Below, piece by piece: positions 8,148-16,730 of a stretch of 64,000 bases of DNA (within the stretch, counting starts at the first letter, position 1; each line of letters opens with the position of its first letter). A program made the translations under genes and the position numbers. The stretch comes from Paracoccus jeotgali (GTDB lineage Bacteria; Pseudomonadota; Alphaproteobacteria; Rhodobacterales; Rhodobacteraceae). The notes under the pieces were generated by a model. That model was not told the origin of the DNA, searched no databases, and worked only from the letters and a program-made list of their open reading frames with translations. The stretch covers positions 1 to 64,000 of the forward strand of contig NZ_CP025584.1 of assembly GCF_002865605.1 (NCBI RefSeq), given 5' to 3'.

Positions 8148-8909
8148 ATGAGCGAGTATATTCTGGAAGCGCGGAATCTGACCAAATGCTTCAAGGGATT
8201 CACGGCGGTCGATGATCTTAGTCTCGAGGTCGAAAAGGGCACCATTCACGCCCTGATCGGCCCCAATGGCGCGGGAAAGACGACCTGCTTCAACCTCCTG
8301 ACGAAGTTCCTTTCTCCGACATCCGGCGAAATCTACTTTCGCGGCAAGGACATAACGCGCGCGACAGCGGCCCAGATCGCAAATATGGGAATTGTCCGGT
8401 CGTTCCAGATTTCCGCGATCTTTCCCCATATGACCGTGCTCGAGAACGTTCGCGTCGGGTTGCAGAAGAGCGTCGGCTCGACGTTCCATTTCTGGAAGTC
8501 CGAGGCCAGCCTGCATCACCTCAATGATCGGGCGATGGAGATTCTGAGCGAGGTCGGGCTTGACGTATTTTCCGAAACGCTCGCCGTGCACCTGCCCTAC
8601 GGCCGAAAGCGGGCGCTGGAGTTCGCCGCCACGCTGGCGATGGACCCGGTGCTGATGCTGCTGGACGAACCGACGCAGGGCATGGGGCACGAGGATGTGG
8701 ACCGGGTCACGGCCCTCATCAGGAAGGTCGCAAGCGGCAGAACCGTGTTGATGGTCGAACACAACATGAGCGTCGTCGAGGGGCTCTGCGACCGGATCAC
8801 GGTCCTGCAAAGGGGCGCCGTGCTCGCGGAGGGAACGTATGCCGAAGTGTCCACCAACCAGCAGGTGATGCAGGCCTACATGGGTGTGGAGACCGCTCTG
8901 GATGCATAA
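8148..8909 (+). CDS. livG: ABC transporter ATP-binding protein, LivG type
   Basis: A 253-residue ATPase with Walker A GPNGAGKTT, the LivG-style signature LPYGRKRALEFA and Walker B LMLLDEPTQGMG, followed by the switch histidine in MVEHNMSVVEG. The C-terminal tail (VMQAYMGVE) is typical of LivG-type subunits. With the next gene it forms the ATPase pair that drives the LivH/LivM-type permease. It starts 82 bp after the second acyl-CoA ligase. The symbol denotes family, not leucine specificity. Confidence 0.9.
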   Translation: MSEYILEARNLTKCFKGFTAVDDLSLEVEKGTIHALIGPNGAGKTTCFNLLTKFLSPTSGEIYFRGKDITRATAAQIANMGIVRSFQISAIFPHMTVLENVRVGLQKSVGSTFHFWKSEASLHHLNDRAMEILSEVGLDVFSETLAVHLPYGRKRALEFAATLAMDPVLMLLDEPTQGMGHEDVDRVTALIRKVASGRTVLMVEHNMSVVEGLCDRITVLQRGAVLAEGTYAEVSTNQQVMQAYMGVETALDA

Positions 8910-8913
8910 GTCA

Positions 8914-9624
8914 ATGACAACACCCGCTCTCGAAATCGAGAACCTGAATGTCTGGTACGGCGAGTCACATGTCATTCATGATCTTTCCCTGAAGGTGGGC
9001 AAGGGCGAAGTGGTGACCCTGCTGGGTCGCAACGGCGCGGGGCGCTCGACCATCCTTCGGGCGGTGATGGGGCTGACCGGACGGCGCGAGGGAGCGATCC
9101 GGATCAACGGAATGGACGCGCTGCACCGGCCAATTCACATGATCGCCCGCTGTGGCGTCGGCTACTGCCCGGAGGAGCGGGGCATCTTTGCATCCCTCTC
9201 GGTCGAGGAGAACCTGCTGCTGCCGCCGAAGATCGCCGATAACAAGAACGCCATGTCGGTTGAGGCACTCTATGAGATGTTTCCCAACCTGGCGGAGCGC
9301 AGACACAGCCAGGGAACCCGCCTGTCGGGCGGCGAGCAGCAAATGCTCGCCGTCGCCCGGATTCTTCGTACGGGCGCCGAGCTGCTGCTGCTCGACGAGA
9401 TATCCGAAGGCCTGGCCCCGGTCGTCGTTCAGGCACTGGCCGAGGTGATCCGCACCCTGAAATCGCATGGATACACGGTGGTTCTGGTCGAGCAGAACTT
9501 CCGGTTTGCGGCGCCGTTGGCGGATCATTTCTACGTTATCGAGCACGGGCAGGTCGTCGAGAGCATTCCCTCGGCCGACCTGCAAGGCAAGATGACGCTC
9601 CTGAACAAATTGCTGGGCGTATAG
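8914..9624 (+). CDS. livF: ABC transporter ATP-binding protein, LivF type, with altered Walker A
   Basis: A 236-residue ATPase. Start taken at the ATG at 8914 (MTTPALEIENLNVWYGE), five bases after livG; GTG 8884 and ATG 8902 are also in frame but add residues outside the family pattern. Signature LSGGEQQMLAVAR and Walker B LLLLDEISEGLAP are normal, as is VEQNFRFA. The Walker A reads GRNGAGRST: the invariant lysine that contacts ATP phosphates is arginine (codon CGC at about 9049-9051). Such a change usually weakens or abolishes ATP hydrolysis at that site, so the transporter may depend on the partner ATPase or be impaired. Confidence 0.88.
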   Translation: MTTPALEIENLNVWYGESHVIHDLSLKVGKGEVVTLLGRNGAGRSTILRAVMGLTGRREGAIRINGMDALHRPIHMIARCGVGYCPEERGIFASLSVEENLLLPPKIADNKNAMSVEALYEMFPNLAERRHSQGTRLSGGEQQMLAVARILRTGAELLLLDEISEGLAPVVVQALAEVIRTLKSHGYTVVLVEQNFRFAAPLADHFYVIEHGQVVESIPSADLQGKMTLLNKLLGV

Positions 9625-9637
9625 GGCGGGAAACGTG

Positions 9638-10525
9638 ATGACAGAGATTGCAGGTATTCCGCTACAGGTTCTCTATGGCCAGCTGCTGCTTGGTTTGATC
9701 AACGGATCGTTCTACGCCATCCTGTCGCTGGGATTGGCCATCATATTTGGCCTTTTGAACATCATCAACTTTGCACATGGTGCATTGTACATGATCGGTG
9801 CGTTCCTGACCTGGATGGGGATGTACTATCTAAACATCAACTATTTCGCCATGCTGGTCCTGGCGCCAGTGCTCGTGGGGCTGTTCGGCTGCGTGATCGA
9901 GCGATTGCTGTTGCGCCGGCTCTACAATCTGGACCATCTCTATGGCCTGCTGCTGACGTTCGGGGTCACCCTCATCCTCGAGGGCGTGTTTCGTTCGGTG
10001 TACGGATCATCGGGACAGGCCTACAGGGTGCCTGCGGCTCTCTCCGGCGCGGTCGATATCGGCTTTATGATCCTGCCGATCTATCGGGCATGGGTCGTGG
10101 TCGCGTCCTTAGCCGTCTGCCTTGCAACTTGGATTATCATCGAACGGACGCGGCTGGGTTCCATTCTGCGCGCGGGAACCGAGAACTCCAAGCTGGTCGA
10201 GGCTTTCGGTGTGAATGTGCCACTGGTGATCACGGCAACCTTCGGCTTCGGTGCGGGGCTGGCGGCGTTCGCCGGTGTGCTTGCGGCACCGATCATCCAG
10301 ATATCGCCCCTGATGGGGTCGAACCTCATCATCACGGTTTTCGCGGTGGTCGTCATCGGTGGAATGGGCTCGCTCTTCGGTGCCGTTCTGTCGGGCCTGA
10401 TGCTCGGACTAATCGAGGGGCTGGCCCGGACATTCTATCCCGAAACCTCGGCCATCGCCGTCTTCATCATCATGGCGATCGTGCTGATGGTTAAGCCTGC
10501 TGGTCTATTTGGAAAGGAAAAATAA
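9638..10525 (+). CDS. livH: ABC transporter permease, LivH type
   Basis: A 295-residue membrane protein (GTG at 9635 immediately precedes the ATG used). It begins GIPLQVLYGQLLLGLINGSF and contains LSLGLAIIFGLLNIINFAHG, the hallmark of LivH permeases, with about eight hydrophobic segments. The cytoplasmic coupling region lies near the C-terminal GGMGSLFGAVLSGL. It pairs with the following LivM-type permease to form the inner-membrane channel. The stop lies one base before the start of that gene, so translation is coupled. Confidence 0.9.
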   Translation: MTEIAGIPLQVLYGQLLLGLINGSFYAILSLGLAIIFGLLNIINFAHGALYMIGAFLTWMGMYYLNINYFAMLVLAPVLVGLFGCVIERLLLRRLYNLDHLYGLLLTFGVTLILEGVFRSVYGSSGQAYRVPAALSGAVDIGFMILPIYRAWVVVASLAVCLATWIIIERTRLGSILRAGTENSKLVEAFGVNVPLVITATFGFGAGLAAFAGVLAAPIIQISPLMGSNLIITVFAVVVIGGMGSLFGAVLSGLMLGLIEGLARTFYPETSAIAVFIIMAIVLMVKPAGLFGKEK

Positions 10526-10526
10526 G

Positions 10527-11510
10527 ATGGGCAAGCGCCTCGCATATGGTCTGTCGTTCGGGGCGATGCTCTTCGCGCCGATGGCCGTCTATCCGATCTT
10601 CCTGATGAATGTGCTGGTTTTCGCGCTGTTTGCATGCGCCTTCAATCTGCTTCTCGGGTTCGCCGGGCTCCTGTCTTTCGGCCACGCGGCGTTTTTCGGG
10701 TGGTCGGCCTATATCACAGGCCACATGCTGATGGAGATGAACTGGCCGCCACTCGCGGGTATTCTGGCGGGCACGGTGGCGGGTGGCTCGATCGGCCTGA
10801 TCGTCGGGGCGCTGTCCATCCGCCGCCAGGGCATCTATTTCACCATGGTGACCTTGGCGCTGGCGCAGATGATGTACTTCCTTGCGCTCCAGATGGACTT
10901 CACCCGGGGCGAGGACGGCTTGCAGGGGGTTCCGAGAGGGTCCCTGTTCGGGCTCATCGACCTCGGCAACGATCTGAACATGTATTACTTCGTCCTGGCC
11001 GTTTTCGTTGGCGGTTATGCACTGATCGTCCGGACGGTGCATTCGCCCTTCGGGCAGGTTCTCAAGGCGATCAAGGAAAACGAGCCGCGGGCGATCTCGC
11101 TGGGCTACAAGGTGGAGCGCTACAAGCTCCTGGCCTTCGTATTGTCGGCGGCACTGGCGGCGCTGGCAGGGGCAACCAAGACGGTCGTGCTCGGTTTCGC
11201 CACACTGACGGACGTTCACTGGATGATGTCCGGGACCGTAGTTTTGATGACGCTCGTCGGCGGCATGGGCACCTTGATCGGACCCGTCATCGGTGCGGCG
11301 GCGATCATCTTCCTCGAATATCGGCTCGACTGGCTGGGAAAAATGCTCGCCGCATCGACGAACATCAACTGGTTCGCCCGGCTCGGGGACTCCGCAACGG
11401 TCGTTATCGGCTGCGTCTTCGTCGTTTGCGTACTGGCCTTCCGGCGAGGGGTGGCCGGCGAGGCCAAGGCCTACTGGGCCCGGAGGACAGTGACAGAACA
11501 GTTACTCTAA
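10527..11510 (+). CDS. livM: ABC transporter permease, LivM type
   Basis: A 327-residue membrane protein. The ATG at 10527 is preceded by GGAAAGGA within the end of livH, so it is preferred over the TTG at 10509. The motif LLLGFAGLLSFGHAAFFGWS is characteristic of LivM. A second conserved stretch, GGMGTLIGPVIGAA, lies near residue 265. It completes the LivGFHM-type importer with the solute-binding protein encoded at 3349. Confidence 0.9.
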   Translation: MGKRLAYGLSFGAMLFAPMAVYPIFLMNVLVFALFACAFNLLLGFAGLLSFGHAAFFGWSAYITGHMLMEMNWPPLAGILAGTVAGGSIGLIVGALSIRRQGIYFTMVTLALAQMMYFLALQMDFTRGEDGLQGVPRGSLFGLIDLGNDLNMYYFVLAVFVGGYALIVRTVHSPFGQVLKAIKENEPRAISLGYKVERYKLLAFVLSAALAALAGATKTVVLGFATLTDVHWMMSGTVVLMTLVGGMGTLIGPVIGAAAIIFLEYRLDWLGKMLAASTNINWFARLGDSATVVIGCVFVVCVLAFRRGVAGEAKAYWARRTVTEQLL

Positions 11511-11589
11511 ATATCCCGGCATCTCAAGAAACGGCGACATCGCCTCCGGGTTCGGAGGGACCAGAAAGATTCGGCCAAAGGAGCTCGGC

Positions 11590-14500
11590 GTGAAAATCAG
11601 ATCGTTGTTAATCGCAAATCGCGGTGAAGTCGCAATTCGGGTGGCCCGGGCAGCAGCAGATATGGGCATCCGCACCGTGGCGGTGTATTCCGAGGACGAC
11701 GCCAATTCACTTCACGTCAGAGCGGCCGATCATGTCGTTGATCTTGAGGCTAGGGGCGCGGCGGCTTACCTCGACATCGAAAAGATCATCTCGGTTGCGA
11801 TCGCCAACGACTGCGACGCGATCCACCCCGGATACGGATTTCTGAGCGAAAACGCCGAATTCGCAAAGCGATGCGCGGAAGAGGGCCTGATTTTCGTCGG
11901 ACCGCAGCCCCACGTTCTGGAACTGATGGGCGACAAGGTCAAGGCCCGGCGTCTGGCGCAGGATGCCGACGTGCCGGTGAGCCCGGGGACGTCGCACGCC
12001 TCCAGTCTGGAGGAAGTTCGCGAGTTCTTCCTTTCGCTTGAATCCGACACACCCGCGATCATGATAAAGGCCGTTGCCGGCGGTGGCGGGCGGGGAATTC
12101 GCACCGTCGAAAGCGCAGATGCCGTCGAGGATGCCTATATCCGCTGTCAATCCGAGGCATTGGCAGCCTTTGGAAACGGCGAGGTCTATGCGGAGGAGTA
12201 TCTGCGCCAGGCCCGCCACATCGAGGTGCAGATCGTCGGCGATGGCGCGGGAAACGCGGTTCATCTCTGGGAACGCGAATGTTCCTTGCAGCGGCGAAAT
12301 CAAAAGCTGATCGAGATCGCGCCTAGTCCCGCGCTCGCTCCCGGCTTGATCGCGAGGATAACTGGCGCCGCGGTGCGGTTGGCGCAGAAGGTCCGGTACA
12401 AGGGGATCGGGACGTTTGAGTTCCTGGTGGATGCGACCGACAACAGCGAGACGTCGACCTTCATATTCATGGAGGCTAACCCGAGACTTCAGGTCGAACA
12501 TACCGTGACGGAAGAGGTCACCGGTATCGACCTGGTCAAGACCCAGCTGCGGATCGCGAGCGGGGCCGGACTCGATGAGATCGGTTTGAGGCAAGACCGG
12601 ATCGCCCGGCCGACGGGCTACGCCATCCAGCTGCGCATCAACATGGAAGTCATGAACGAGGACGGCAGTGCACGTCCCTCCGGCGGAACGCTCAAGCACT
12701 TCGACTTGCCCTCGGGCCCGGGCGTTCGCGTCGATACGTTCGGATACACCGGCTATCGCACCAATCCCAATTTCGACTCGCTGCTGGCAAAGCTGATCGT
12801 CTCCTGCCCAGACTGCGCGTTCCCGCAAGCATTGCGACGCGCCTACCGGGCATCGTGTGAATTCAGGATCGAAGGGGTTCCCACGAATCTGGCATTCTTG
12901 CAGAACCTGTTGCGCCGTCCCGAAGTGGCATCGGGACATATCGACACCCATTTCGTCGCGGCGCATGTGCGGGAATTGCTGGCCGCCGACCCGGCCGATC
13001 AACATCCGCGCCTCCATGCCGTCTCGAGCGGACATCAATCCGGAGATTCCGCCGCGCAGGGGCGCAGACTGGACGCGGTTCGTCTTCCGGACGGAGTGAT
13101 GGAAATCGGTGCGCCGACGCAAGGCACCGTCGTGGCGATCAAGGTCGATGAGGGGCAGACCGTGCAGCGCGGCGAGGAAATCGCGGTCATCGAGGCGATG
13201 AAGATGCAGCACGCCATCCTCGCCGAAACTGGCGGCACCATCACGGCGTGCCTGGCCGGCGTCGGCGATACGCTGATACTGAACGATCCGATATTCCATA
13301 TCGAACGCGTGGCAGCCGAGGATGACGACTGTCGACGTGCCGCTTCGGTCGCTCTGGACGACATCCCCGCGTCCCTGAGCGCGCTTTGGGAGCGGCAGCA
13401 CGCGACACTTGACGAGGCCCGTCCCGACGCTGTCAGGGGGCGTCACAAGAAAGGGCAGCGTACCGCACGGGAAAACGTCGCGGATCTGTGTGATCCCGAT
13501 ACGTTCATCGAGTATGGCTCGCTCGCTCTTCCCAAAAAGAGGGGCCATGGGTCTACCGCGGACCTCATCCGCACCTGCCCGGCGGATGGCATGGTTACCG
13601 GCATCGGCAACGTCAATGGCGCATCCTTCGAGAACAGCGATACTCGATGCGTTGTCCTGGCCTATGACTACACCGTGTTCGCCGGCACGCAGAGCAGGAT
13701 GAACCACAAGAAAACCGACCGGCTAGTTCACCTTGCGGAGCAATGGAGGCTGCCGATCGTCACGTTTGCCGAAGGGGGCGGGGGTCGTCCGAGCGACGTC
13801 GACCAGGAAGGCAGCATGCTGAGCGCCCTGACCTTCGCGAATTTCGCAAAGCTCAGCGGTGCGGTGCCCCGAATCGGCATCGCGTCCGGCTATTGCTTTG
13901 CGGGCAACGCCGCGCTGCTGGGTTGCTGCGATGTGGTCATCGCAACCGAGAATGCATCCATCGGCATGGGTGGGCCGGCCATGATCGAGGGCGGCGGGCT
14001 GGGCCGGTTCAGGCCAGAAAACGTCGGCCCGGTGGCCGTCCAGGCGTCAAATGGCGTCATTGACGTCGTTGTGCGCGATGAGTCGGAGGCCGTCGACGTC
14101 GCCAAGAAATACCTAGGCTACTTCCAGGGAGACAGCAAAGACTGGACCCATGTCGACCAGAGGGTCTTGCGGCACCTCGTTCCGCAAGACCGGTTGCGCG
14201 CATACGACATGCGGTCGGTGATAGATGCCGTCGCGGATACGGATTCGGTACTGGAGTTGCGCCGGAGTTTTGGCACCGGCATCATCACCGCCCTGATCCG
14301 CATCGAGGGTCGCCCCTTGGGCCTGATCGCCAACAACCCCTTGCATCTTGGCGGCGCGATAGACGCAGATGCCGCCGACAAGTCGTCCCGTTTCATGCGT
14401 CTTTGCGAGGCCTTCGGATTGCCCCTGATATCGCTGTGCGACACGCCCGGTTTCATGGTCGGTCCGGACTCGGAAAGGACAGCGATGGTCCGCCATGTGT

Positions 14501-14922
14501 CGAGAATGTTCGTCACCTCCGCAAGCCTGACGATACCCGTGTTCACGGTCTTCGTGCGCAAGGGTTACGGTCTGGGGGCGATGGCCATGGCCGGCGGCGC
14601 GACGCACGCATCGGTCTTCTCGATCGGATGGCCGACAGCGGAATTCGGCGCAATGGGCATCGAAGGGGCCGTGAAGCTCGGCTATCGGAAAAAACTGGAG
14701 AATATCGCCGACGAGGATCAAAGAAAGGTCGAGTTCAACAGGATGGTCGCCCATTCTTATGAAATGGGACATGCGATCAACATCGCGTCCTATTTCGAGA
14801 TCGACAATGTGATCGACCCGGCAAAGACCCGGTACTGGCTGACCCACGGCCTGGAGGCCACGTCGTTCGGCAGAAAGTCCGGACAGCAAGCGGCCACGGG
14901 AAAATTCCTTGACACATGGTAA
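11590..14922 (+). CDS. Single-chain biotin-dependent acyl-CoA carboxylase (BC-BCCP-CT fusion)
   Basis: A 1110-residue protein carrying all carboxylase activities. Residues 1-450 are biotin carboxylase: SLLIANRGEVAIRV, the ATP-grasp glycine loop GGGGRGIR and EANPRLQVEHTVTEEVTG. Around 500-575 is the biotin carrier domain with EAMKMQH; the biotinylated lysine is K538. Residues ~590-1110 are the carboxyltransferase (N and C halves; GYGLGAMAMAGGATH near the end). Most bacteria split these functions into separate subunits. Known single-chain enzymes of this size are the long-chain acyl-CoA carboxylases (LCC). As the last gene of an operon with an importer and two CoA ligases, it probably carboxylates the acyl-CoA they make. 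Substrate and product are not deducible. Confidence 0.92.
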   Translation: MKIRSLLIANRGEVAIRVARAAADMGIRTVAVYSEDDANSLHVRAADHVVDLEARGAAAYLDIEKIISVAIANDCDAIHPGYGFLSENAEFAKRCAEEGLIFVGPQPHVLELMGDKVKARRLAQDADVPVSPGTSHASSLEEVREFFLSLESDTPAIMIKAVAGGGGRGIRTVESADAVEDAYIRCQSEALAAFGNGEVYAEEYLRQARHIEVQIVGDGAGNAVHLWERECSLQRRNQKLIEIAPSPALAPGLIARITGAAVRLAQKVRYKGIGTFEFLVDATDNSETSTFIFMEANPRLQVEHTVTEEVTGIDLVKTQLRIASGAGLDEIGLRQDRIARPTGYAIQLRINMEVMNEDGSARPSGGTLKHFDLPSGPGVRVDTFGYTGYRTNPNFDSLLAKLIVSCPDCAFPQALRRAYRASCEFRIEGVPTNLAFLQNLLRRPEVASGHIDTHFVAAHVRELLAADPADQHPRLHAVSSGHQSGDSAAQGRRLDAVRLPDGVMEIGAPTQGTVVAIKVDEGQTVQRGEEIAVIEAMKMQHAILAETGGTITACLAGVGDTLILNDPIFHIERVAAEDDDCRRAASVALDDIPASLSALWERQHATLDEARPDAVRGRHKKGQRTARENVADLCDPDTFIEYGSLALPKKRGHGSTADLIRTCPADGMVTGIGNVNGASFENSDTRCVVLAYDYTVFAGTQSRMNHKKTDRLVHLAEQWRLPIVTFAEGGGGRPSDVDQEGSMLSALTFANFAKLSGAVPRIGIASGYCFAGNAALLGCCDVVIATENASIGMGGPAMIEGGGLGRFRPENVGPVAVQASNGVIDVVVRDESEAVDVAKKYLGYFQGDSKDWTHVDQRVLRHLVPQDRLRAYDMRSVIDAVADTDSVLELRRSFGTGIITALIRIEGRPLGLIANNPLHLGGAIDADAADKSSRFMRLCEAFGLPLISLCDTPGFMVGPDSERTAMVRHVSRMFVTSASLTIPVFTVFVRKGYGLGAMAMAGGATHASVFSIGWPTAEFGAMGIEGAVKLGYRKKLENIADEDQRKVEFNRMVAHSYEMGHAINIASYFEIDNVIDPAKTRYWLTHGLEATSFGRKSGQQAATGKFLDTW

Positions 14923-15133
14923 GCTGCGCATTCGCGAGCGGGGAAATCGGGTGCGCCGGGGGCGACGGCACCCCGCCCCGCCCGCATGACGGGTCCGCCA
15001 AGGGATGCGGCTTGCACCTTTCTTGCGCGATAGGCGGGGGCATCCACCGCATCAGTTCGGTAGCGTCCACGGACGTGGTGTAATTTCACCGGCGTTGCCG
15101 GTGTAGGGCGAGGTGGCCATCGAGCAACTGTGT

Positions 15134-15470
15134 TTATTTGCCGGGCTGAGGCTGCCAAGGTGCGCCGGTTTTGATGATCGCGTTTGCGATTGTGACCAGC
15201 CTTCGTGCGATTGCGATAATGGTTAGTTTGTGTGGCTTCCCGCGCTCTTTGAGGCGCTTGGCGACTGGCCTGAGAATTGGGTTGGGCAGGCCGCGGCGAG
15301 CGCAGCTTGGAACAGCACATGCCGTAAAGACCGTCGTCCGCCCGCGATTGTTCTCCTTCCTCGCATCGCACCGCTGTCATGAGGAACCGGCGCCAGGCCG
15401 GTCATGGCAGCGGCTTCGCCTGATGTCATCCGGCCTAGCTCGGGCAATTCGGCAGTCAGCATCGCAGCCG
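15134..15470 (-). pseudogene. IS110-family transposase, C-terminal fragment
   Basis: On the - strand from about 15470 the frame reads AAAMLTAELPELGRMTSGEA, then GLAPVPHDSG and RTIAGGRRSLRHVLFQAAL, the Transposase_20 domain of IS110/IS116/IS902. After ALAAA a one-base deletion shifts the frame. The continuation NPILRPVAKRLKERGKPHKL and the end KTGAPWQPQPGK with stop at 15134-15136 is read in another frame. The N-terminal catalytic domain is absent. It lies inverted inside the IS256 element. Confidence 0.8.
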
Positions 15471-15991
15471 CACACACCGGTCTCAAGGCCGCCATCACCC
15501 GCGTCTTTGAAGCAACCTGGCAGCGTTGCCGCGTTCACTGGATGCGCAACGCCCTGGCCCATGTCTCGAAGGGGCAGCACACGGTTGTGGCCGCCGCGAT
15601 CCGCCAGGCATTCGAACAGCCGGACCGCATCCATGCTGCGGAAACGTGGCATCGTGTGGCGGATCAGGTTCGCCCCCGCTGGCCCAAGCTCGCCGACCTC
15701 ATGGACAACAGCGAGCACGACGTGCTGGCCTACATGTCCTTCCCACGCCAGCACCGCACCAAGCTCCACAGCACAAATCCGATTGAGCGCCTCAACAAGG
15801 AGGTAAAGCGCCGCGATGTCGTCGGGATATTCCCCAACGAAGCATCGATCATGCGCCTCATCGGAGCCGTGCTGTTCGAACAGAATGACGAATGGCAGAC
15901 CTCGAGCCGCTACATGATGGTCGAGGCCTTCGCCCAGATCGACAAGGAGGAGATCGACCCCATTCTAAGCATTGCCACAAAAGCCGCCTGA
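15468..15991 (+). pseudogene. IS256-family (Transposase_mut) transposase, C-terminal half
   Basis: From AHTGLKAAITRVFEATWQRC onward the reading frame matches the C-terminal half of IS256 transposases, including HWMRNALAHVSKG and the hallmark STNPIERLNKEVKRR with its catalytic glutamate region. It ends at a stop before 15991. The N-terminal half, which holds two of the three catalytic acidic residues, is missing, so it cannot work. The right IS end follows at 16013-16041. Confidence 0.85.
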
Positions 15992-16049
15992 TCATGAACT
16001 CAGGCCATCTCGGAATTTACACCACCTTGACGGACGTGACCATCAGTTC

Positions 16050-16181
16050 AGTCTCGCCATGGCAAAAGCGCTTCTCAAGGATCCCAACATCCCCGTGGAG
16101 CAGATTGCCAAGCGTCTGGGAGTAAGTCGAGCGACCTTCTACGCCTACTTCCCTCAGGCAAGAGGAAAAAACCTGCCATAA
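16050..16181 (+). pseudogene. Serine resolvase/invertase C-terminal fragment
   Basis: The frame reads AMAKALLKDPNIPVEQIAKR, then LGVSRATFYAYFPQARG, the C-terminal helix-turn-helix of Tn3-type resolvases. The same frame can be followed across the IS256 insertion to 15003-15058 (LAPFLRDRRGHPPHQF), supporting insertion of the IS into this gene. The catalytic domain is absent. Bases 16182-16304 hold no recognisable gene. Confidence 0.7.
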
Positions 16182-16304
16182 AGCGTGGACCGCAGCTTGG
16201 ACGAGTTGGCGATTTGAAGCCGGCACCTGCTTAATGTGGCTTTGACCAACCCAGTAATGAGCTGGCAAGCGAGGAGATGGACAGGCCTGGTGAAGCCATG
16301 CAGG

Positions 16305-16730
16305 TCACATCAAGTTTCCCAGCTTGTCCCGCAACTCGGCCGAGAATGCTGCAGGCCGCCCTGACACAGTGTTAACATGCACTAGGAACCCAGCGGCAGA
16401 GGCGAGCGTGTCGTCACTCCGAAACAGACCCAAGTCGTAGCGCACCGATGATCGACCTAAGTGCCCGACCCGTAGCCCGACCACAATGAGATCAGGGTAA
16501 GCCAACTCGTTAAAGTAGCGGCAACCCGTCTCGACAACCAGAAACCTGTTGGGGCCGCTCGCCGCTTGAGAGCAGCCTAGATCGAGCAGCAATCGATTCA
16601 CCGCTGTGTCGAAGAATTGGTAGTGCACCGCATTATTCATATGCCCAAAGGCGTCATTGTCGATCCACCGTGTGGGCAGCGCCAAGGCATGGGGATAGTC
16701 ACTCCGGTCGCGCGAAACCGCCGTTACCAT
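16305..16730 (-). CDS. Acyl-CoA thioesterase, hotdog fold (4HBT family)
   Basis: A 141-residue protein. TRWIDNDAFGHMNNAVHYQF is the active-site region of 4-hydroxybenzoyl-CoA-thioesterase-like enzymes (Asp in DNDAFGHMNN on the hot-dog helix), and VETGCRYFNELAYPD is the matching second region. It should hydrolyse an acyl-CoA to the free acid and CoA. Its start overlaps the end of the alcohol dehydrogenase gene by 7 bases, making it the last gene of the - strand operon. A role in releasing an end-product acid or recycling CoA is inferred. Confidence 0.88.
   Translation of the reverse strand: MVTAVSRDRSDYPHALALPTRWIDNDAFGHMNNAVHYQFFDTAVNRLLLDLGCSQAASGPNRFLVVETGCRYFNELAYPDLIVVGLRVGHLGRSSVRYDLGLFRSDDTLASAAGFLVHVNTVSGRPAAFSAELRDKLGNLM

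Larger units (their letters stand above)
15051..16049 (+). mobile_element. IS256-family element, internally rearranged, with 8-bp target duplication
   Basis: ATCAGTTC occurs at 15051-15058 and 16042-16049. Just inside are imperfect inverted ends: the left (15059-15087) runs GGTAGCGTCCACGGACGTGG; the right, read on the - strand from 16041, runs GGTCACGTCCGTCAAGGTGG. Both continue TGTAA..TTC. The TSD length and end sequences suit IS256. Inside, the 5' half of the transposase is gone and replaced by an inverted IS110 fragment (15134-15470); only the 3' half of the IS256 transposase remains. The element sits inside a resolvase gene remnant. Confidence 0.8.

Noticed and set aside
11707..13707. 666-codon open frame on the - strand
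   Set aside because: It is the antisense shadow of the carboxylase gene (11590-14922), whose + strand frame has full domain motifs; the - strand translation has no family likeness.
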